The notes: generated by a model not told the origin, from the letters alone. Positions 30,837 through 40,410 are shown, numbered from the stretch's first letter. The stretch: DNA of 64,000 nt from OM182 bacterium MED-G28 (GCA_002457215.1 NTJZ01000001.1:186001-250000); one strand, 5' to 3'. A program made the numbers and translations.

Positions 30837-32303
30837 TCATTCATCTTGTGGGTAAACTTGGAACTTAACTCCTGCCATTTTGTAAACCATTCTTGCAACT
30901 TGACAGCAATAACCAAACTCATTGTCATACCAAAGATACAAGACACAATGATTATCCCTAACAATAGTGGCATTTGCGTCTACAATGCCAGCCTCTCGGG
31001 TTCCTACGAAGTCAGAAGAAACTGCATCAGGAGACTGGGTGTAGCTTATCTGATTTTGCAAGTTTGAATGTAATGCTATATCTCTTAAAAACTCGTTTAG
31101 CTCAACCTTGGAAGTCGGCATAGAAAGAGAAAGATTCATTATTGCCATGGAAACATTAGGGATTGGAACCCTCACCGCGTTGCCTGTGAGCTTTCCTTCA
31201 AGTTCAGGTATCGCCTTAACTACGGCTTTTGCAGCTCCGGTTTCGGTCAAGACCATGTTTAGAGCGGCAGAGCGGCCTCGACGACTACCTTTATGATAAT
31301 TATCAATTAGGTTTTGATCGTTAGTATAAGCATGAACTGTTTCTACATGACCATGTTCAATACCAAATTTATCATTCACTACTTTAAGAACAGGAGCAAT
31401 TGCATTAGTGGTGCATGATGCAGCCGTAATGATTTTATCATCTGGGCTCATTTGATCATCATTTATCCCATAAACGATATTCTTTAGGCTTCCCTTGCCA
31501 GGTGCAGTAAGAATGACTTTTGCCGCACCTTTAGATTTAAGATGCAAGGACAAGCCTTCTTCGTCTCGCCACTGACCTGTGTTATCAATAACCAAGGCAT
31601 CATCAATATCATAGTCATTGTAATTTACCTCTTCTGGCGAATTAGCGTAAATCACTTGAATCACGTTACCGTTTGCTACTAGGCATTTGCTCTCTTCATC
31701 AACACGCAGTGTTCCTTGGAAAGCACCATGCACGGAATCAGAAGCAAATAAGCTAGCTCTTTTATCTAGATCCCCCTCCTCGCCGGGTCTGATTACGATT
31801 GCTCGGAGCCTCATCACATCGCCGGTGGAAGTTCGTTCAATTAACAGCCTAGCCATTAAGCGCCCAATTCGGCCAAATCCGTAAAGGACGATATCCTGAG
31901 ACTTTTCTATTGGCTTTTCATTGACCCCATCTAGATAAGTCATCTCTTGGCGGACAAAATCATCCACCGAGCTAGCGCCCTCCCCTTGCTCATCCAAATG
32001 ACCCATATAGCTTACGGTTAACTTACCCAGGTCGATCTGAGCATTCCAGAGGTCAAGTTTAGCCATTGCAATTAGGACGGGATGCGTCTCGAACTCTGAC
32101 ATTTCGTTGCGCTCTACCTGACGGACGAAACGATGAGATTTCATGATGAAAGTTACTGAGCGGTTATGTAAGGGACGGCCGTAAATATATATACCAACAT
32201 TGCGCTGGCTAAATAACCGACCGATTACAGGAATCATTTCCTGAACTAAAGCTTCGCGCTGTTTCCAGTCGGCAAAGTAATCCTCTACGCTAGGACGTTC
32301 CAC
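30837..32303 (-). CDS. gap: Glyceraldehyde-3-phosphate dehydrogenase, long form
   Basis: Oxidises glyceraldehyde 3-phosphate to 1,3-bisphosphoglycerate. This long type has an extra N-terminal domain of about 130 residues before the Rossmann motif YGFGRIGRLMARL, and the catalytic cysteine in ITAASCTTNAIAPV. The C-terminal DNEFGYCCQVARM is typical. A TTG at 32321 is in frame, but the GTG at 32303 has AAGGGAG five bases upstream and is the likely start, giving 488 residues. In Pseudomonas and many marine relatives this gene type sits between mfd and the nqr operon; here apbE follows directly. Confidence 0.94.
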   Translation of the reverse strand: MERPSVEDYFADWKQREALVQEMIPVIGRLFSQRNVGIYIYGRPLHNRSVTFIMKSHRFVRQVERNEMSEFETHPVLIAMAKLDLWNAQIDLGKLTVSYMGHLDEQGEGASSVDDFVRQEMTYLDGVNEKPIEKSQDIVLYGFGRIGRLMARLLIERTSTGDVMRLRAIVIRPGEEGDLDKRASLFASDSVHGAFQGTLRVDEESKCLVANGNVIQVIYANSPEEVNYNDYDIDDALVIDNTGQWRDEEGLSLHLKSKGAAKVILTAPGKGSLKNIVYGINDDQMSPDDKIITAASCTTNAIAPVLKVVNDKFGIEHGHVETVHAYTNDQNLIDNYHKGSRRGRSAALNMVLTETGAAKAVVKAIPELEGKLTGNAVRVPIPNVSMAIMNLSLSMPTSKVELNEFLRDIALHSNLQNQISYTQSPDAVSSDFVGTREAGIVDANATIVRDNHCVLYLWYDNEFGYCCQVARMVYKMAGVKFQVYPQDE

Positions 32304-32538
32304 AAATTCTCCCTTTTTCAAACTACCGGATCTAGAAAGTCGGCTATTATCTTGTGAAAGGATTGCCTATGCAACAAACCGCCAGCCAGTCTTAGATGAA
32401 TCGCCATATTCGGCTATTTATCAGAATAATTAGTCAGGTAAATCTAATTATTGAGCTACAATCCGCACTCCGTCGCAGCCACTGGACCAAGCAGTCTTTA
32501 TAACTTAGCAATTCAATCTCAATTCGAGAAGAGAAAAG

Positions 32539-35500
32539 TTGATTGCCTTTGATACTCAAATCATGAAGTCGATCCAAAACCCAGCAATCCCCGTCGATCC
32601 CTTTCAGAACTGTTTCTGGCAAGGAGAGTTTGGTTGTGCCAGCAGTCTCGCCATATGCAATGCCGCTGCAAATGCTGATGGACCTATATTATTGCTCTGC
32701 GAGAACAACGAAATCGTCGAACAATCAATACGAGAATTAAAATATTTCTGCGCCCCCAAAGAAGAACTCCCAGTCTTCTCTTTACCAGATTGGGAAACGC
32801 TACCCTATGACAATTTCTCACCCCATCAAGACATAATTTCCGAACGCCTGAGTGCTCTCTACCACCTCCCCCAGCTAACCCGGGGTATTTTAGTGTTGTC
32901 GATTACTAGCTTAATGCATCGATTACCTCCTCATCGGTACATCATAGCTAATAGTCTCGATTTAGAAGTGGGGCAAAGTCTGGAAATTGACGCGATCCGG
33001 AAGCAGCTAATTGATGCGGGCTATCAATCTGTAGATTCTGTACTCGAGCACGGTGAATTTGCAGTCCGTGGCTCTATTATTGATATTTTCCCGATGGGCT
33101 CACTAGCTCCTTATAGAGTTGATCTATTCGAAGATGAAATTGAAACCTTAAGAACATTCGACCCAGAGTCTCAACGCTCGGACCAATTAGTAAACGAAAT
33201 AAAGCTGCTACCTGGACGCGAGTTTCCCCTAGATAAATTTGGAATCACTTCTTTTCGAAATCGATTTCATGAACTTTTTGATATTGACCCAAGGCAATGT
33301 CCGCTTTACCAGGATGTCAGCGATGGGATTAGCTCCCCGGGACTGGAATACTATCTTGCTCTTTTCTTCGATGGATTGGACTCACTATTTGATTTCATGC
33401 CCAAAAACACCGTGGTCATCAAAGTAGGTGAATTAAAATCAGCGGGAGAACAGTTTTGGCTAGATATTAAAAAGCGTTACGAAGATCGTTTAATTGATCG
33501 CTACCGACCCATTCTAAAGCCAGAAGATATCTTTATCCCAGTAGAACAAATTTTGTCTAAGGCGAAAAACTTTCGGCAGATAGAATTCAAGAAGCATATC
33601 AATGCTTTCGACCTTGGCTCAATGCAGTTACCTCACCTAGCTAGCAATTCTCATCTAGCCAAGCCATTTTCTCAAATTGAACAATTCATAACCACTCAAA
33701 ACTCTCGAATCCTCTTCGTTGCTGAGTCGGCCGGCAGAAAAGAAACACTCATCGAGTTACTTAAGCACATAGGTATTGAGCCTATTACTGTGAAACACTG
33801 GTCTAAATTTATCGCTGATGATATGCGTTTAGGCATAACTGTGGCGCCTCTCGACCGGGGCATGTGGCTGACGAAAGAGAAATTAATTCTAGTTACCGAA
33901 ACACAGCTGTTTGGTAATCGAATTGCTCAGCGACGCAGAAGATCCAGAACTCAAAATAATACCGATTTTATTGTAAAGAGCTTAACGGAGTTACGCATCA
34001 ATGATGCTGTTGTGCATCTCGATCATGGTGTAGGCAGGTATCGAGGCTTACAAACAATCACTACAGATGGGCAGACTACAGAGTTCCTCACTTTAGAGTA
34101 TGCCAATGAAGCTAAACTTTATGTGCCCGTCGCTTCCTTAAATCTTATTAGTCGATACAGTGGGGCTGAGCAAGATGCTGCCCCTATTAATCATTTAGGC
34201 TCTGATAACTGGATAAAAACAAAACGCAAAGCCGCGGAAAAAATACGCGATGTTGCAGCTGAATTATTAGATATTTATGCCCAGAGGATGGCGCGTAAAG
34301 GATTCCGCTATGCAATAGAAATCTCTGAGTATGAGAAATTTTCCGCGGCATTTCCTTTTGAAGAAACCGCGGACCAAGAAAGCGCCATTAATTCAGTCAT
34401 CGATGATATGAATAGCGAGCGGGCTATGGACAGACTAGTTTGTGGCGATGTTGGATTCGGAAAAACCGAAGTTGCTATGCGCGCAGCTTTTGTAGCAGTA
34501 CAGAACAACAAACAGGTATCCATCTTAGTACCAACCACGTTGTTAGCACAACAACATTATGAAAGCTTTCAAGATCGCTTCGCTAACTGGCCTATGGTTG
34601 TTGACGTTATTTCTCGATTTAAATCTGGCGCAGAACAAAAAGAGAGCTTGCAAAATGTGCTTGAGGGAAAGACCGACATCTTGATTGGCACACATAAGTT
34701 ATTGCAAGGCAATGTCATCTATAAAAATCTTGGACTACTCATAATTGACGAAGAACATAGATTCGGGGTCCACCAAAAAGAAAAATTAAAATCACTGCGC
34801 TCTAATGTAGATATTCTAACCCTAACTGCAACTCCAATTCCCCGAACTCTCAATATGGCACTGTCTGGCATTAGGGACTTGTCGTTAATTGTTACACCGC
34901 CTGCGCGAAGACTATCAGTTAAAACTTTTGTTAGAGAACAACAAGACAGCTTAATAATTGAAGCAGTTTCCCGCGAACTATTACGAGGCGGACAAGTTTT
35001 TTATCTTCACAACGAAGTTAAATCCATTGCTCGTGCCGCAGAACATCTGCAAGCGATAATTCCTCAAGCTCGAGTTTGTATAGCCAATGGTCAAATGGCG
35101 GAACGAGACCTCGAAAAAGTCATGGCTGACTTCTACCATAAGCGGTACAACATTTTAGTTTGTACTACTATCATCGAAACAGGTATCGATATCCCAAGCG
35201 CAAACACGATATTAATTCATCGGGCCGATAAGTTTGGCCTGGCGCAGCTACACCAGCTGCGGGGTCGAGTGGGCCGTTCTCACCATCAAGCCTATGCCTA
35301 TTTATTATTATCCAACCAGGGGCGATTAAGTCGTGATGCACAAAAGCGAATTGAGGCAATTCAAGCTGCAACAACCTTGGGTGCAGGATTCACCTTGGCG
35401 AGTCATGATTTAGAAATACGAGGTGCTGGCGAATTACTTGGCGACGAACAAAGTGGCCACATGCAAAAAATCGGCTTTTCTCTGTACACAGAAATGCTAG

Positions 35501-36015
35501 AAGAAGCAGTAGAAGCGATAAAATCCGGACGAACACCAAATCCTGAGCTAGACCTTGATAAATCAATTGATATAAATCTACGAATTCCAGCCCTCATTCC
35601 TGACGACTATCTACCTGATGTGCATACCAGATTGATTATGTACAAACGAATTTCTTCTTCTCGCAGCAGTGAAGATTTACAGGAGCTTCAGGTTGAAATG
35701 ATTGACCGGTTTGGATTATTACCTAAACCGTTAAAATTGCTAATTAGTTTAACCGAGTTGAAATTGCGCGGACAAAAATATGGAATAAGAAAGATCGATG
35801 CTAATGTAAGTAATGGCAGAATTGAATTTAGCGCAAGCACTGAGGTCGACCCTCTATCTCTTGTACAACTCATCCAAGATGACCCAATACATTTTAAATT
35901 GACGGGCGCGAATCAACTACAATTCTCTCATGAGAGTGACGATGCAGATTCAAAGCTTGCTTTTATCAACTCGGTGTTGGATAAATTTAGAATCAATGAG
36001 ATAAAAGTAGCTTAG
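32539..36015 (+). CDS. mfd: Transcription-repair coupling factor
   Basis: Mfd removes stalled RNA polymerase and recruits UvrA. The 1158-residue protein has a UvrB-like N-terminal part (SLPDWETLPYDNFSPHQD near 75), the RNA-polymerase-interaction domain (NDAVVHLDHGVGRYRG near 490), a RecG-like motor with Walker A GDVGFGKT (about 636-643) and DEEH (about 737), and the C-terminal UvrA-contact domain. The reading starts at TTG 32539 behind an AGAAGAG sequence; an ATG at codon 9 (32563) is a fair alternative. It diverges from gap across 235 bases. Confidence 0.98.
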   Translation: MIAFDTQIMKSIQNPAIPVDPFQNCFWQGEFGCASSLAICNAAANADGPILLLCENNEIVEQSIRELKYFCAPKEELPVFSLPDWETLPYDNFSPHQDIISERLSALYHLPQLTRGILVLSITSLMHRLPPHRYIIANSLDLEVGQSLEIDAIRKQLIDAGYQSVDSVLEHGEFAVRGSIIDIFPMGSLAPYRVDLFEDEIETLRTFDPESQRSDQLVNEIKLLPGREFPLDKFGITSFRNRFHELFDIDPRQCPLYQDVSDGISSPGLEYYLALFFDGLDSLFDFMPKNTVVIKVGELKSAGEQFWLDIKKRYEDRLIDRYRPILKPEDIFIPVEQILSKAKNFRQIEFKKHINAFDLGSMQLPHLASNSHLAKPFSQIEQFITTQNSRILFVAESAGRKETLIELLKHIGIEPITVKHWSKFIADDMRLGITVAPLDRGMWLTKEKLILVTETQLFGNRIAQRRRRSRTQNNTDFIVKSLTELRINDAVVHLDHGVGRYRGLQTITTDGQTTEFLTLEYANEAKLYVPVASLNLISRYSGAEQDAAPINHLGSDNWIKTKRKAAEKIRDVAAELLDIYAQRMARKGFRYAIEISEYEKFSAAFPFEETADQESAINSVIDDMNSERAMDRLVCGDVGFGKTEVAMRAAFVAVQNNKQVSILVPTTLLAQQHYESFQDRFANWPMVVDVISRFKSGAEQKESLQNVLEGKTDILIGTHKLLQGNVIYKNLGLLIIDEEHRFGVHQKEKLKSLRSNVDILTLTATPIPRTLNMALSGIRDLSLIVTPPARRLSVKTFVREQQDSLIIEAVSRELLRGGQVFYLHNEVKSIARAAEHLQAIIPQARVCIANGQMAERDLEKVMADFYHKRYNILVCTTIIETGIDIPSANTILIHRADKFGLAQLHQLRGRVGRSHHQAYAYLLLSNQGRLSRDAQKRIEAIQAATTLGAGFTLASHDLEIRGAGELLGDEQSGHMQKIGFSLYTEMLEEAVEAIKSGRTPNPELDLDKSIDINLRIPALIPDDYLPDVHTRLIMYKRISSSRSSEDLQELQVEMIDRFGLLPKPLKLLISLTELKLRGQKYGIRKIDANVSNGRIEFSASTEVDPLSLVQLIQDDPIHFKLTGANQLQFSHESDDADSKLAFINSVLDKFRINEIKVA

Positions 36016-36023
36016 AATAAACC

Positions 36024-36920
36024 ATGACATTATTACGCCCACAATTTTTTTTAATAATCGGAATATTACTTTTGTCGTTGACATCAAGCGCGCTTGCCCA
36101 AGAACGCTGGTATCAAATAGAAGTCTCCATATTCACCAATGAGTCTTCAATCGATCGAAGCGAAGAAGCCTGGCAGGCTGAACGCATTGAATTGACCTAT
36201 CCGCAAAACCTCCGTCGGCTAGACTTGTTATCTGACCTACTTCACACTGAAAACCTCACCTTAGCTAACGTTAGTTTAGCAATACCAGAACAGCTCAATC
36301 GCCAAGAGCTGTCAGCGGAAGAAATTCAAGCTGAGATACGCGCCGAATCGATCTTCGCTGTCGGCCCATCGCCTGCGAGCGACGGAGCGGGTTTTAAGCT
36401 TTTTGATTTCGCCCGGGAAGACTTTACCCAACTGCCAACCTCAGAAAGTGATTTCCAGCAAACTAATCGCATATTGACAAGATCTGCTGAACATCGCTTG
36501 CTTTTTCATGGATTGTGGCGACAAGCCGTAGTTCAAACTGCCCAATCTCAGCCTGTTTATATCGAAGGCGGGCTGACCTATGGTGAGCAAAACGAACTTC
36601 AAGGGAGTCTAACCATCCACTTCAATGAAAATGAAGATCGCGTAGTTATTGATACAAATCTCTGGTTGACCGAATTTAGTATTATTGAAAATACCGAAAA
36701 CCTATGGACACTACCCCAAAGGCCTCTGGCTATGCAAAATTCACAAAACTCCATAAATACTGATTTACGTTACAACCCAATTCAGATTTACAAAATGGAT
36801 CAGAGCCGTGAAATGCGTAGTAACGAGTTTCATTATCTTGATCACCCAGCCCTCGGAATTGTGATACAAGTTGAACCTTATGAACTACCCGCCCCACATC
36901 AATCAGTAGTTAACTTCTAG
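36024..36920 (+). CDS. csiV: CsiV-like protein
   Basis: A 298-residue exported protein with a signal peptide (about 1-25, ending SALAQE) followed by the CsiV opening RWYQIEVSIFTNES. CsiV in Vibrio is a lipoprotein involved in tolerance to D-amino acids and in peptidoglycan assembly; here I see no lipobox, so the mature protein is probably soluble periplasmic. The C-terminal half contains SRRMRSNE-like and HYLDHPALGIVIQVEPY motifs typical of the family. It starts eight bases after mfd, the usual partner. Confidence 0.82.
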   Translation: MTLLRPQFFLIIGILLLSLTSSALAQERWYQIEVSIFTNESSIDRSEEAWQAERIELTYPQNLRRLDLLSDLLHTENLTLANVSLAIPEQLNRQELSAEEIQAEIRAESIFAVGPSPASDGAGFKLFDFAREDFTQLPTSESDFQQTNRILTRSAEHRLLFHGLWRQAVVQTAQSQPVYIEGGLTYGEQNELQGSLTIHFNENEDRVVIDTNLWLTEFSIIENTENLWTLPQRPLAMQNSQNSINTDLRYNPIQIYKMDQSREMRSNEFHYLDHPALGIVIQVEPYELPAPHQSVVNF

Positions 36921-36940
36921 ACGGAGTGATAATTTTAAAT

Positions 36941-37693
36941 TTAGCTTCGTTCTATAAGGGTTTTCACAACGTCAGTAACAATTCCCATGCCTGCTTTGAC
37001 ATGAGATTCAATTTCTGAAATAAGAATTTCACTTTCACCTATCCCAGCTGCCCAATTTACAGAAAGCGCCAACATTCCATACTCAAGTTTAAGTTCTCTC
37101 GCGAGCGCAGCCTCAGGCATTCCAGTCATACCTACAATGTCACAGCCATCATTTTTTAGACGCTTAACTTCAGCCGCAGTTTCAAGTCGCGGTCCCTGCG
37201 TACATCCATAAACGCCTTTGGCAAATAAGCGCTTATTTAGGCCTAGACCCTCATTAACTGTTTGAAACGCTATTCTTAGTTCAGCGCGAAGTGTTGATGA
37301 AAAAGGTTCGGTGAAATCAATGTGCGTTACAAACTCGAGGTCGTCTTCAAAAAAAGTTGCTGCACGGCTATGAGTGTAGTCAATGATTTGATCAGGTAAT
37401 GCAAAATTTCCTGGGCCAGTTTCCTTATGAATACCTCCTACAGCATTAATAGCAACGATTCGTTTAACACCTATCGTCGACAATGCCCATATATTGGCTC
37501 GGTAGTTGATTTTATGAGGCGGAATTGTGTGGCCTTTACCGTGCCTCGGCAAAAATGCAATAGTTTGGCCTGCGTACTGGCATAATTCAATGGAGATACG
37601 TTTTTCTGAATATGGCGTAGCAATGCGCTTAAAACCCGCTGACTTTAGCCCTTCCATTTGAGAAAGGCCCGTTCCACCGATAATCGCTAACAT
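36941..37693 (-). CDS. S-methyl-5'-thioinosine phosphorylase (MTAP family)
   Basis: A purine nucleoside phosphorylase-fold enzyme of 250 residues. IGGTGLSQ at the N-terminus, PRHGKGHTIPPHKINYRANIW and the NAVGGI segment are family hallmarks. The GMTGMPEAALARE stretch in the base-binding region matches my memory of the Pseudomonas thioinosine phosphorylase (PA3004) better than human-type MTAP. The substrate call is inference; methylthioadenosine remains possible. Its place after mfd and csiV is the same as in Pseudomonas. It converges on csiV with a 20-base gap. Confidence 0.87.
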   Translation of the reverse strand: MLAIIGGTGLSQMEGLKSAGFKRIATPYSEKRISIELCQYAGQTIAFLPRHGKGHTIPPHKINYRANIWALSTIGVKRIVAINAVGGIHKETGPGNFALPDQIIDYTHSRAATFFEDDLEFVTHIDFTEPFSSTLRAELRIAFQTVNEGLGLNKRLFAKGVYGCTQGPRLETAAEVKRLKNDGCDIVGMTGMPEAALARELKLEYGMLALSVNWAAGIGESEILISEIESHVKAGMGIVTDVVKTLIERS

Positions 37694-37980
37694 AGCTCCC
37701 GCCTGTTAATTCCCAGTTAATCTGCTTTAGGCGCAAGAACATTAAACCAGCAAAGTTTACACCGCAAGGATAGTCGCATTCTTGTTAAAATAACGACCAA
37801 AAAGCTTGGGACAGAAATAGTAGAGCTAATTCGCCAGAATTGGACAGCGTCCTGGTAAGCTGATTGATATTTAGGCGACCCAAGCACGGTTTATTAAAGA
37901 TTAGTATTATCGCGTCTTTAATTTAATTACTATTCGCTTTCCCGTCATAATTAGTCGTCGGCAAGTTTACCAGTCTTACA

Positions 37981-38472
37981 ATGCAATACGTTTCAAAAAA
38001 TGCACAGTTTTCATTATGCAAGCGCTACCGTTATAGTTTAGAACGGAGTTGGAATGGTGGCGAAGGGCGAGTTTTGTTTATTGGCTTAAACCCTTCAACT
38101 GCCGATCACAAGAAAGATGACCCCACGATAAGGCGCTGTGTTGGGTTTGCTAAATCCTGGGGATTTAATGGTATGGAAATCGTTAACCTTTTCGCTTATC
38201 GCGCCACTTATCAAATTGATCTTCTAAGCGCCGACGATCCTGTCGGCCAGCTTAACGATCTCTCGATTCACGAAGCTCAGCAGCGAAGTGACCGGACAAT
38301 TGCATGCTGGGGATCTACAGGATCTCTTATGCAGAGATCTCTTGAAGTTGCCAAGTCATTGGACGGCCTACAATGCCTTCAATTAAATAAAGATAAGCAA
38401 CCTGCCCATCCTCTATACTTGCGCGCCAATCTTCTTCCATTCCCCTACGAGGTGGCTGATTCGAGGAATTAA
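37981..38472 (+). CDS. DUF1643 domain protein
   Basis: A 163-residue protein matching DUF1643: CKRYRYSLERSW, then LFIGLNPSTADHKKDDPTIRRC and the NLFAYRAT segment. The family is scattered through bacteria and phages and its function is not known to me. It lies 287 bases from the divergent mtiP-like gene and 5 bases before the FkbM methyltransferase, so the two form a likely two-gene unit. Confidence 0.85.
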   Translation: MQYVSKNAQFSLCKRYRYSLERSWNGGEGRVLFIGLNPSTADHKKDDPTIRRCVGFAKSWGFNGMEIVNLFAYRATYQIDLLSADDPVGQLNDLSIHEAQQRSDRTIACWGSTGSLMQRSLEVAKSLDGLQCLQLNKDKQPAHPLYLRANLLPFPYEVADSRN

Positions 38473-38477
38473 TCGAT

Positions 38478-39428
38478 ATGGCGCTAACGACTCAACTTTT
38501 ACATGCACTTTGGTCCACCGCCGGGCTTAATCTGACTTGGAGAAAAACCCTGTATCGACAACTTTGCAAGATCGAAAGTACACCTGACTATCCATTTGAC
38601 GTAAACTTTTTCGGTCTTAAGTATGAGGGGAATCTAAACAACAGCATTGAGGCAAATATTTTTTTCTATGGTGCTTTCGAAAAATCTCTCTTATTCTTCA
38701 TGCGGGATACATTACAACAACTAAATCAAAAAACTTCTTCTAGTACTTTTGTGGATATAGGAGCAAATATCGGCCAGCACTCTCTCTTTATGTCTAATGT
38801 TGCTGACTTTGTCATTGCCTTCGAGCCATACAAGGCCGTTAGTTCAAAATTAAAGTACCACATTTCTTTGAATGAAATTACTAACATTATTCTTGAAGAA
38901 ATTGCCCTGAGTGATCAGCAAGAGCTGCTGGAATTCTTCGCTCCAACGGGGCGAAACAAAGGTATTGGATCGTTCGATGCTTCGACTGCAGACAAAGGGA
39001 ACGTTGCTGAAACCAAATTACAGTTAATTAAGGGCGATCACTACTTTGAAAGAAACAAACCCCACTCAATCGAACTAATGAAGATAGATGTCGAAGGATT
39101 TGAAAAGAAAGTGTTGACAGGTTTACGAAACACCCTCAAAGCTTATCGACCTGTCCTAGTTTGTGAAATTAGCTATGACCAACAGCTTTCATTCAGATCT
39201 TCAGCAGAATTAATGTCACTTCTGCCTGATAACTATGAGCTATATCGGTTCGACACTCGAAATGCAGACGGCAGCAAGGCCAGGAAGCGCGGTTCCAAAG
39301 CAAAACGAACGGGTTTCTATGGAATAATTCCATTTGAAGCTTGGAGAGAGTCTGGACAGGACGACATCATCGCAGTCCCCGCTGAAAATGTGAGGTTAAT
39401 TCCGGGATTACTTAGAAAAGTAGTTTAG
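38478..39428 (+). CDS. FkbM family SAM-dependent methyltransferase
   Basis: A 316-residue soluble protein. The SAM-binding strand is FVDIGANIGQHSLFM (about 92-106), followed by AFEPYKAV and the FkbM signature LMKIDVEGFEKKVLTGL. Family members O-methylate sugars, polyketides and other small molecules, so the substrate cannot be read from the sequence. The last 40 residues are basic (ADGSKARKRGSKAKR). No glycan or secondary-metabolite genes are near; the only partner is the DUF1643 gene just upstream. Confidence 0.88.
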   Translation: MALTTQLLHALWSTAGLNLTWRKTLYRQLCKIESTPDYPFDVNFFGLKYEGNLNNSIEANIFFYGAFEKSLLFFMRDTLQQLNQKTSSSTFVDIGANIGQHSLFMSNVADFVIAFEPYKAVSSKLKYHISLNEITNIILEEIALSDQQELLEFFAPTGRNKGIGSFDASTADKGNVAETKLQLIKGDHYFERNKPHSIELMKIDVEGFEKKVLTGLRNTLKAYRPVLVCEISYDQQLSFRSSAELMSLLPDNYELYRFDTRNADGSKARKRGSKAKRTGFYGIIPFEAWRESGQDDIIAVPAENVRLIPGLLRKVV

Positions 39429-39435
39429 CACTGGC

Positions 39436-39478
39436 AAAAAAAAGGCCTAGCGCTAAGAACTCAATCCTAACCTAGGCC
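39436..39478 (-). terminator. Rho-independent terminator reading leftwards
   Basis: On the minus strand GGCCTAG pairs with CTAGGCC, and the stem continues with seven further pairs around one bulged base and a six-base loop. Eight T residues follow (A run at 39436-39443 on the plus strand). It would end a transcript coming from tRNA-Arg about 300 bases upstream. In the plus direction no T tract follows, so it is not an efficient terminator for the FkbM gene. Confidence 0.8.
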
Positions 39479-39785
39479 ACTTTAAGTATGTTACGACCTA
39501 TATTGTCGGCTTTACTCTAGGTTCCTTTAGTAAATTATTGTTTTATAGTGTTTTGTTGCGTTTATAGTGATTTTCTACGAAGGACCACTATGCATCTGAG
39601 TTTGGTAAACAGTTGCGGCGGAGAGCGGCAGCAGGGCTAATTCAATAATTAGCTCAACCAAATAGATCGCCTAAGAGCGGCATTATTCAATATCTACCGA
39701 CCTGTAGTCCTTTCTAACTAGGGATTTGCTGTTTACCGCCTGAAACCGAGCTTATTAATACCCGGCTGGAGAGGGTTTTGTTATT
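39479..39785 (-). ncRNA. Possible structured RNA downstream of tRNA-Arg
   Basis: This 307-base stretch has no credible ORF but lies between tRNA-Arg and a strong terminator on the same strand, so it is probably transcribed. It can fold: CTGTTTACC at 39729-39737 pairs with GGTAAACAG at 39604-39612, and between them lie a hairpin with arms GCTAATT and AATTAGC (about 39636-39653) and a second with TAGAT/ATCTA closing a GCC/GGC stem (about 39664-39697). I checked it against 6S RNA, RNase P RNA, tmRNA and 4.5S RNA by eye and found no match. It may be only a long tRNA trailer. Confidence 0.28.
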
Positions 39786-39862
39786 TGGCGCGCCCGGGAG
39801 GACTCGAACCTCCAACCCCCGGCTTAGAAGGCCGGTGCTCTATCCGGTTGAGCTACGGGCGC
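39786..39862 (-). tRNA. tRNA-Arg (anticodon TCT)
   Basis: A 77-base cloverleaf. The acceptor stem is GCGCCCG with CGGGCGC, discriminator G, and the CCA end is encoded. The anticodon loop CTTCTAA sits in the stem CCGGC/GCCGG, giving TCT, which reads AGA and AGG. The T arm GGTTCGAGTCC is canonical. A possible -10 box TAAAAT lies at 39923-39928 upstream, without a good -35. Confidence 0.97.
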
Positions 39863-40293
39863 ATAGCTTGTAGTGACCAAATCCGTCTGCGGTGAGAATC
39901 AACAAGTACCGGAAAGCCGCGTATTTTACACGAAATTTAAGGCTCAACCACGCCAACGCGTGTTAGATAAGACGATTGTCTGGCCTATTCTTTAGAGCAT
40001 CGCCCTTTCGATGCGCATAACGGGTGCCGTAGCAATTGGTGCATGCCGGCCATAACTTAACGTGAGGCTTTTGAGAACCTTGGCAAAGCTAGCTAACAAT
40101 CTTGATTGATCTGTAAAAACTGCACGTGGCGCATCTAGCTCCATGTCCTCTAATCAAGTCCGCTCACCGCCTAACGTTATTAAAACAGATTCGGCCAATT
40201 TCGATTCACACTCAGTGAAGTTTAAAGATTAAGAACAAATTTTGCCTAATTCCAATTCAATATTGGGGCAATCCGCTAGATCGATACGAGAAA
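39863..40293 (-). other. Spacer between tRNA-His and tRNA-Arg
   Basis: This 431-base spacer is long for a tRNA cluster. I looked for the tRNA-Leu that accompanies Arg-His-Pro clusters in E. coli and saw no T arm or anticodon stem. The largest minus-strand ORF, 39992-40144, would encode about 50 residues starting MELDAPRAVFTDQ; its only ribosome binding site (AGAGGA) is almost touching the ATG, so I do not call it. A TAAAAT box at 39923-39928 followed by a GC-rich stretch may be the tRNA-Arg promoter. Confidence 0.4.
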
Positions 40294-40370
40294 TGGGGTG
40301 ACTGATGGGGTTCGAACCCACGACAACCGGAGTCACAGTCCAGGGCTCTACCAACTGAGCTACAGTCACC
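40294..40370 (-). tRNA. tRNA-His (anticodon GTG)
   Basis: A 77-base cloverleaf with acceptor arms GGTGACT and AGTCACC and an encoded CCA. The anticodon loop CTGTGAC gives GTG. The extra first G that marks histidine tRNAs is encoded, as in E. coli. It lies 40 bases after tRNA-Pro and is surely in the same transcript. Confidence 0.97.
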
Positions 40371-40410
40371 ATTAATCCATGAATCATTTTCAAAATTAAC
40401 TATCAAAAAT

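Noticed and set aside
39479..39785. 6S RNA, 4.5S RNA, RNase P RNA or tmRNA in the tRNA-Arg trailer
   Set aside because: The CTGTTTACC string recalls 4.5S RNA, but the conserved GGAAGGAAGCAGCC loop is absent, and no signature of the other classes is present.
39992..40144. 50-codon minus-strand ORF between tRNA-His and tRNA-Arg
   Set aside because: Protein-like in composition, but the AGAGGA is too close to the ATG, no homology is recognisable, and it lies inside a tRNA transcript.
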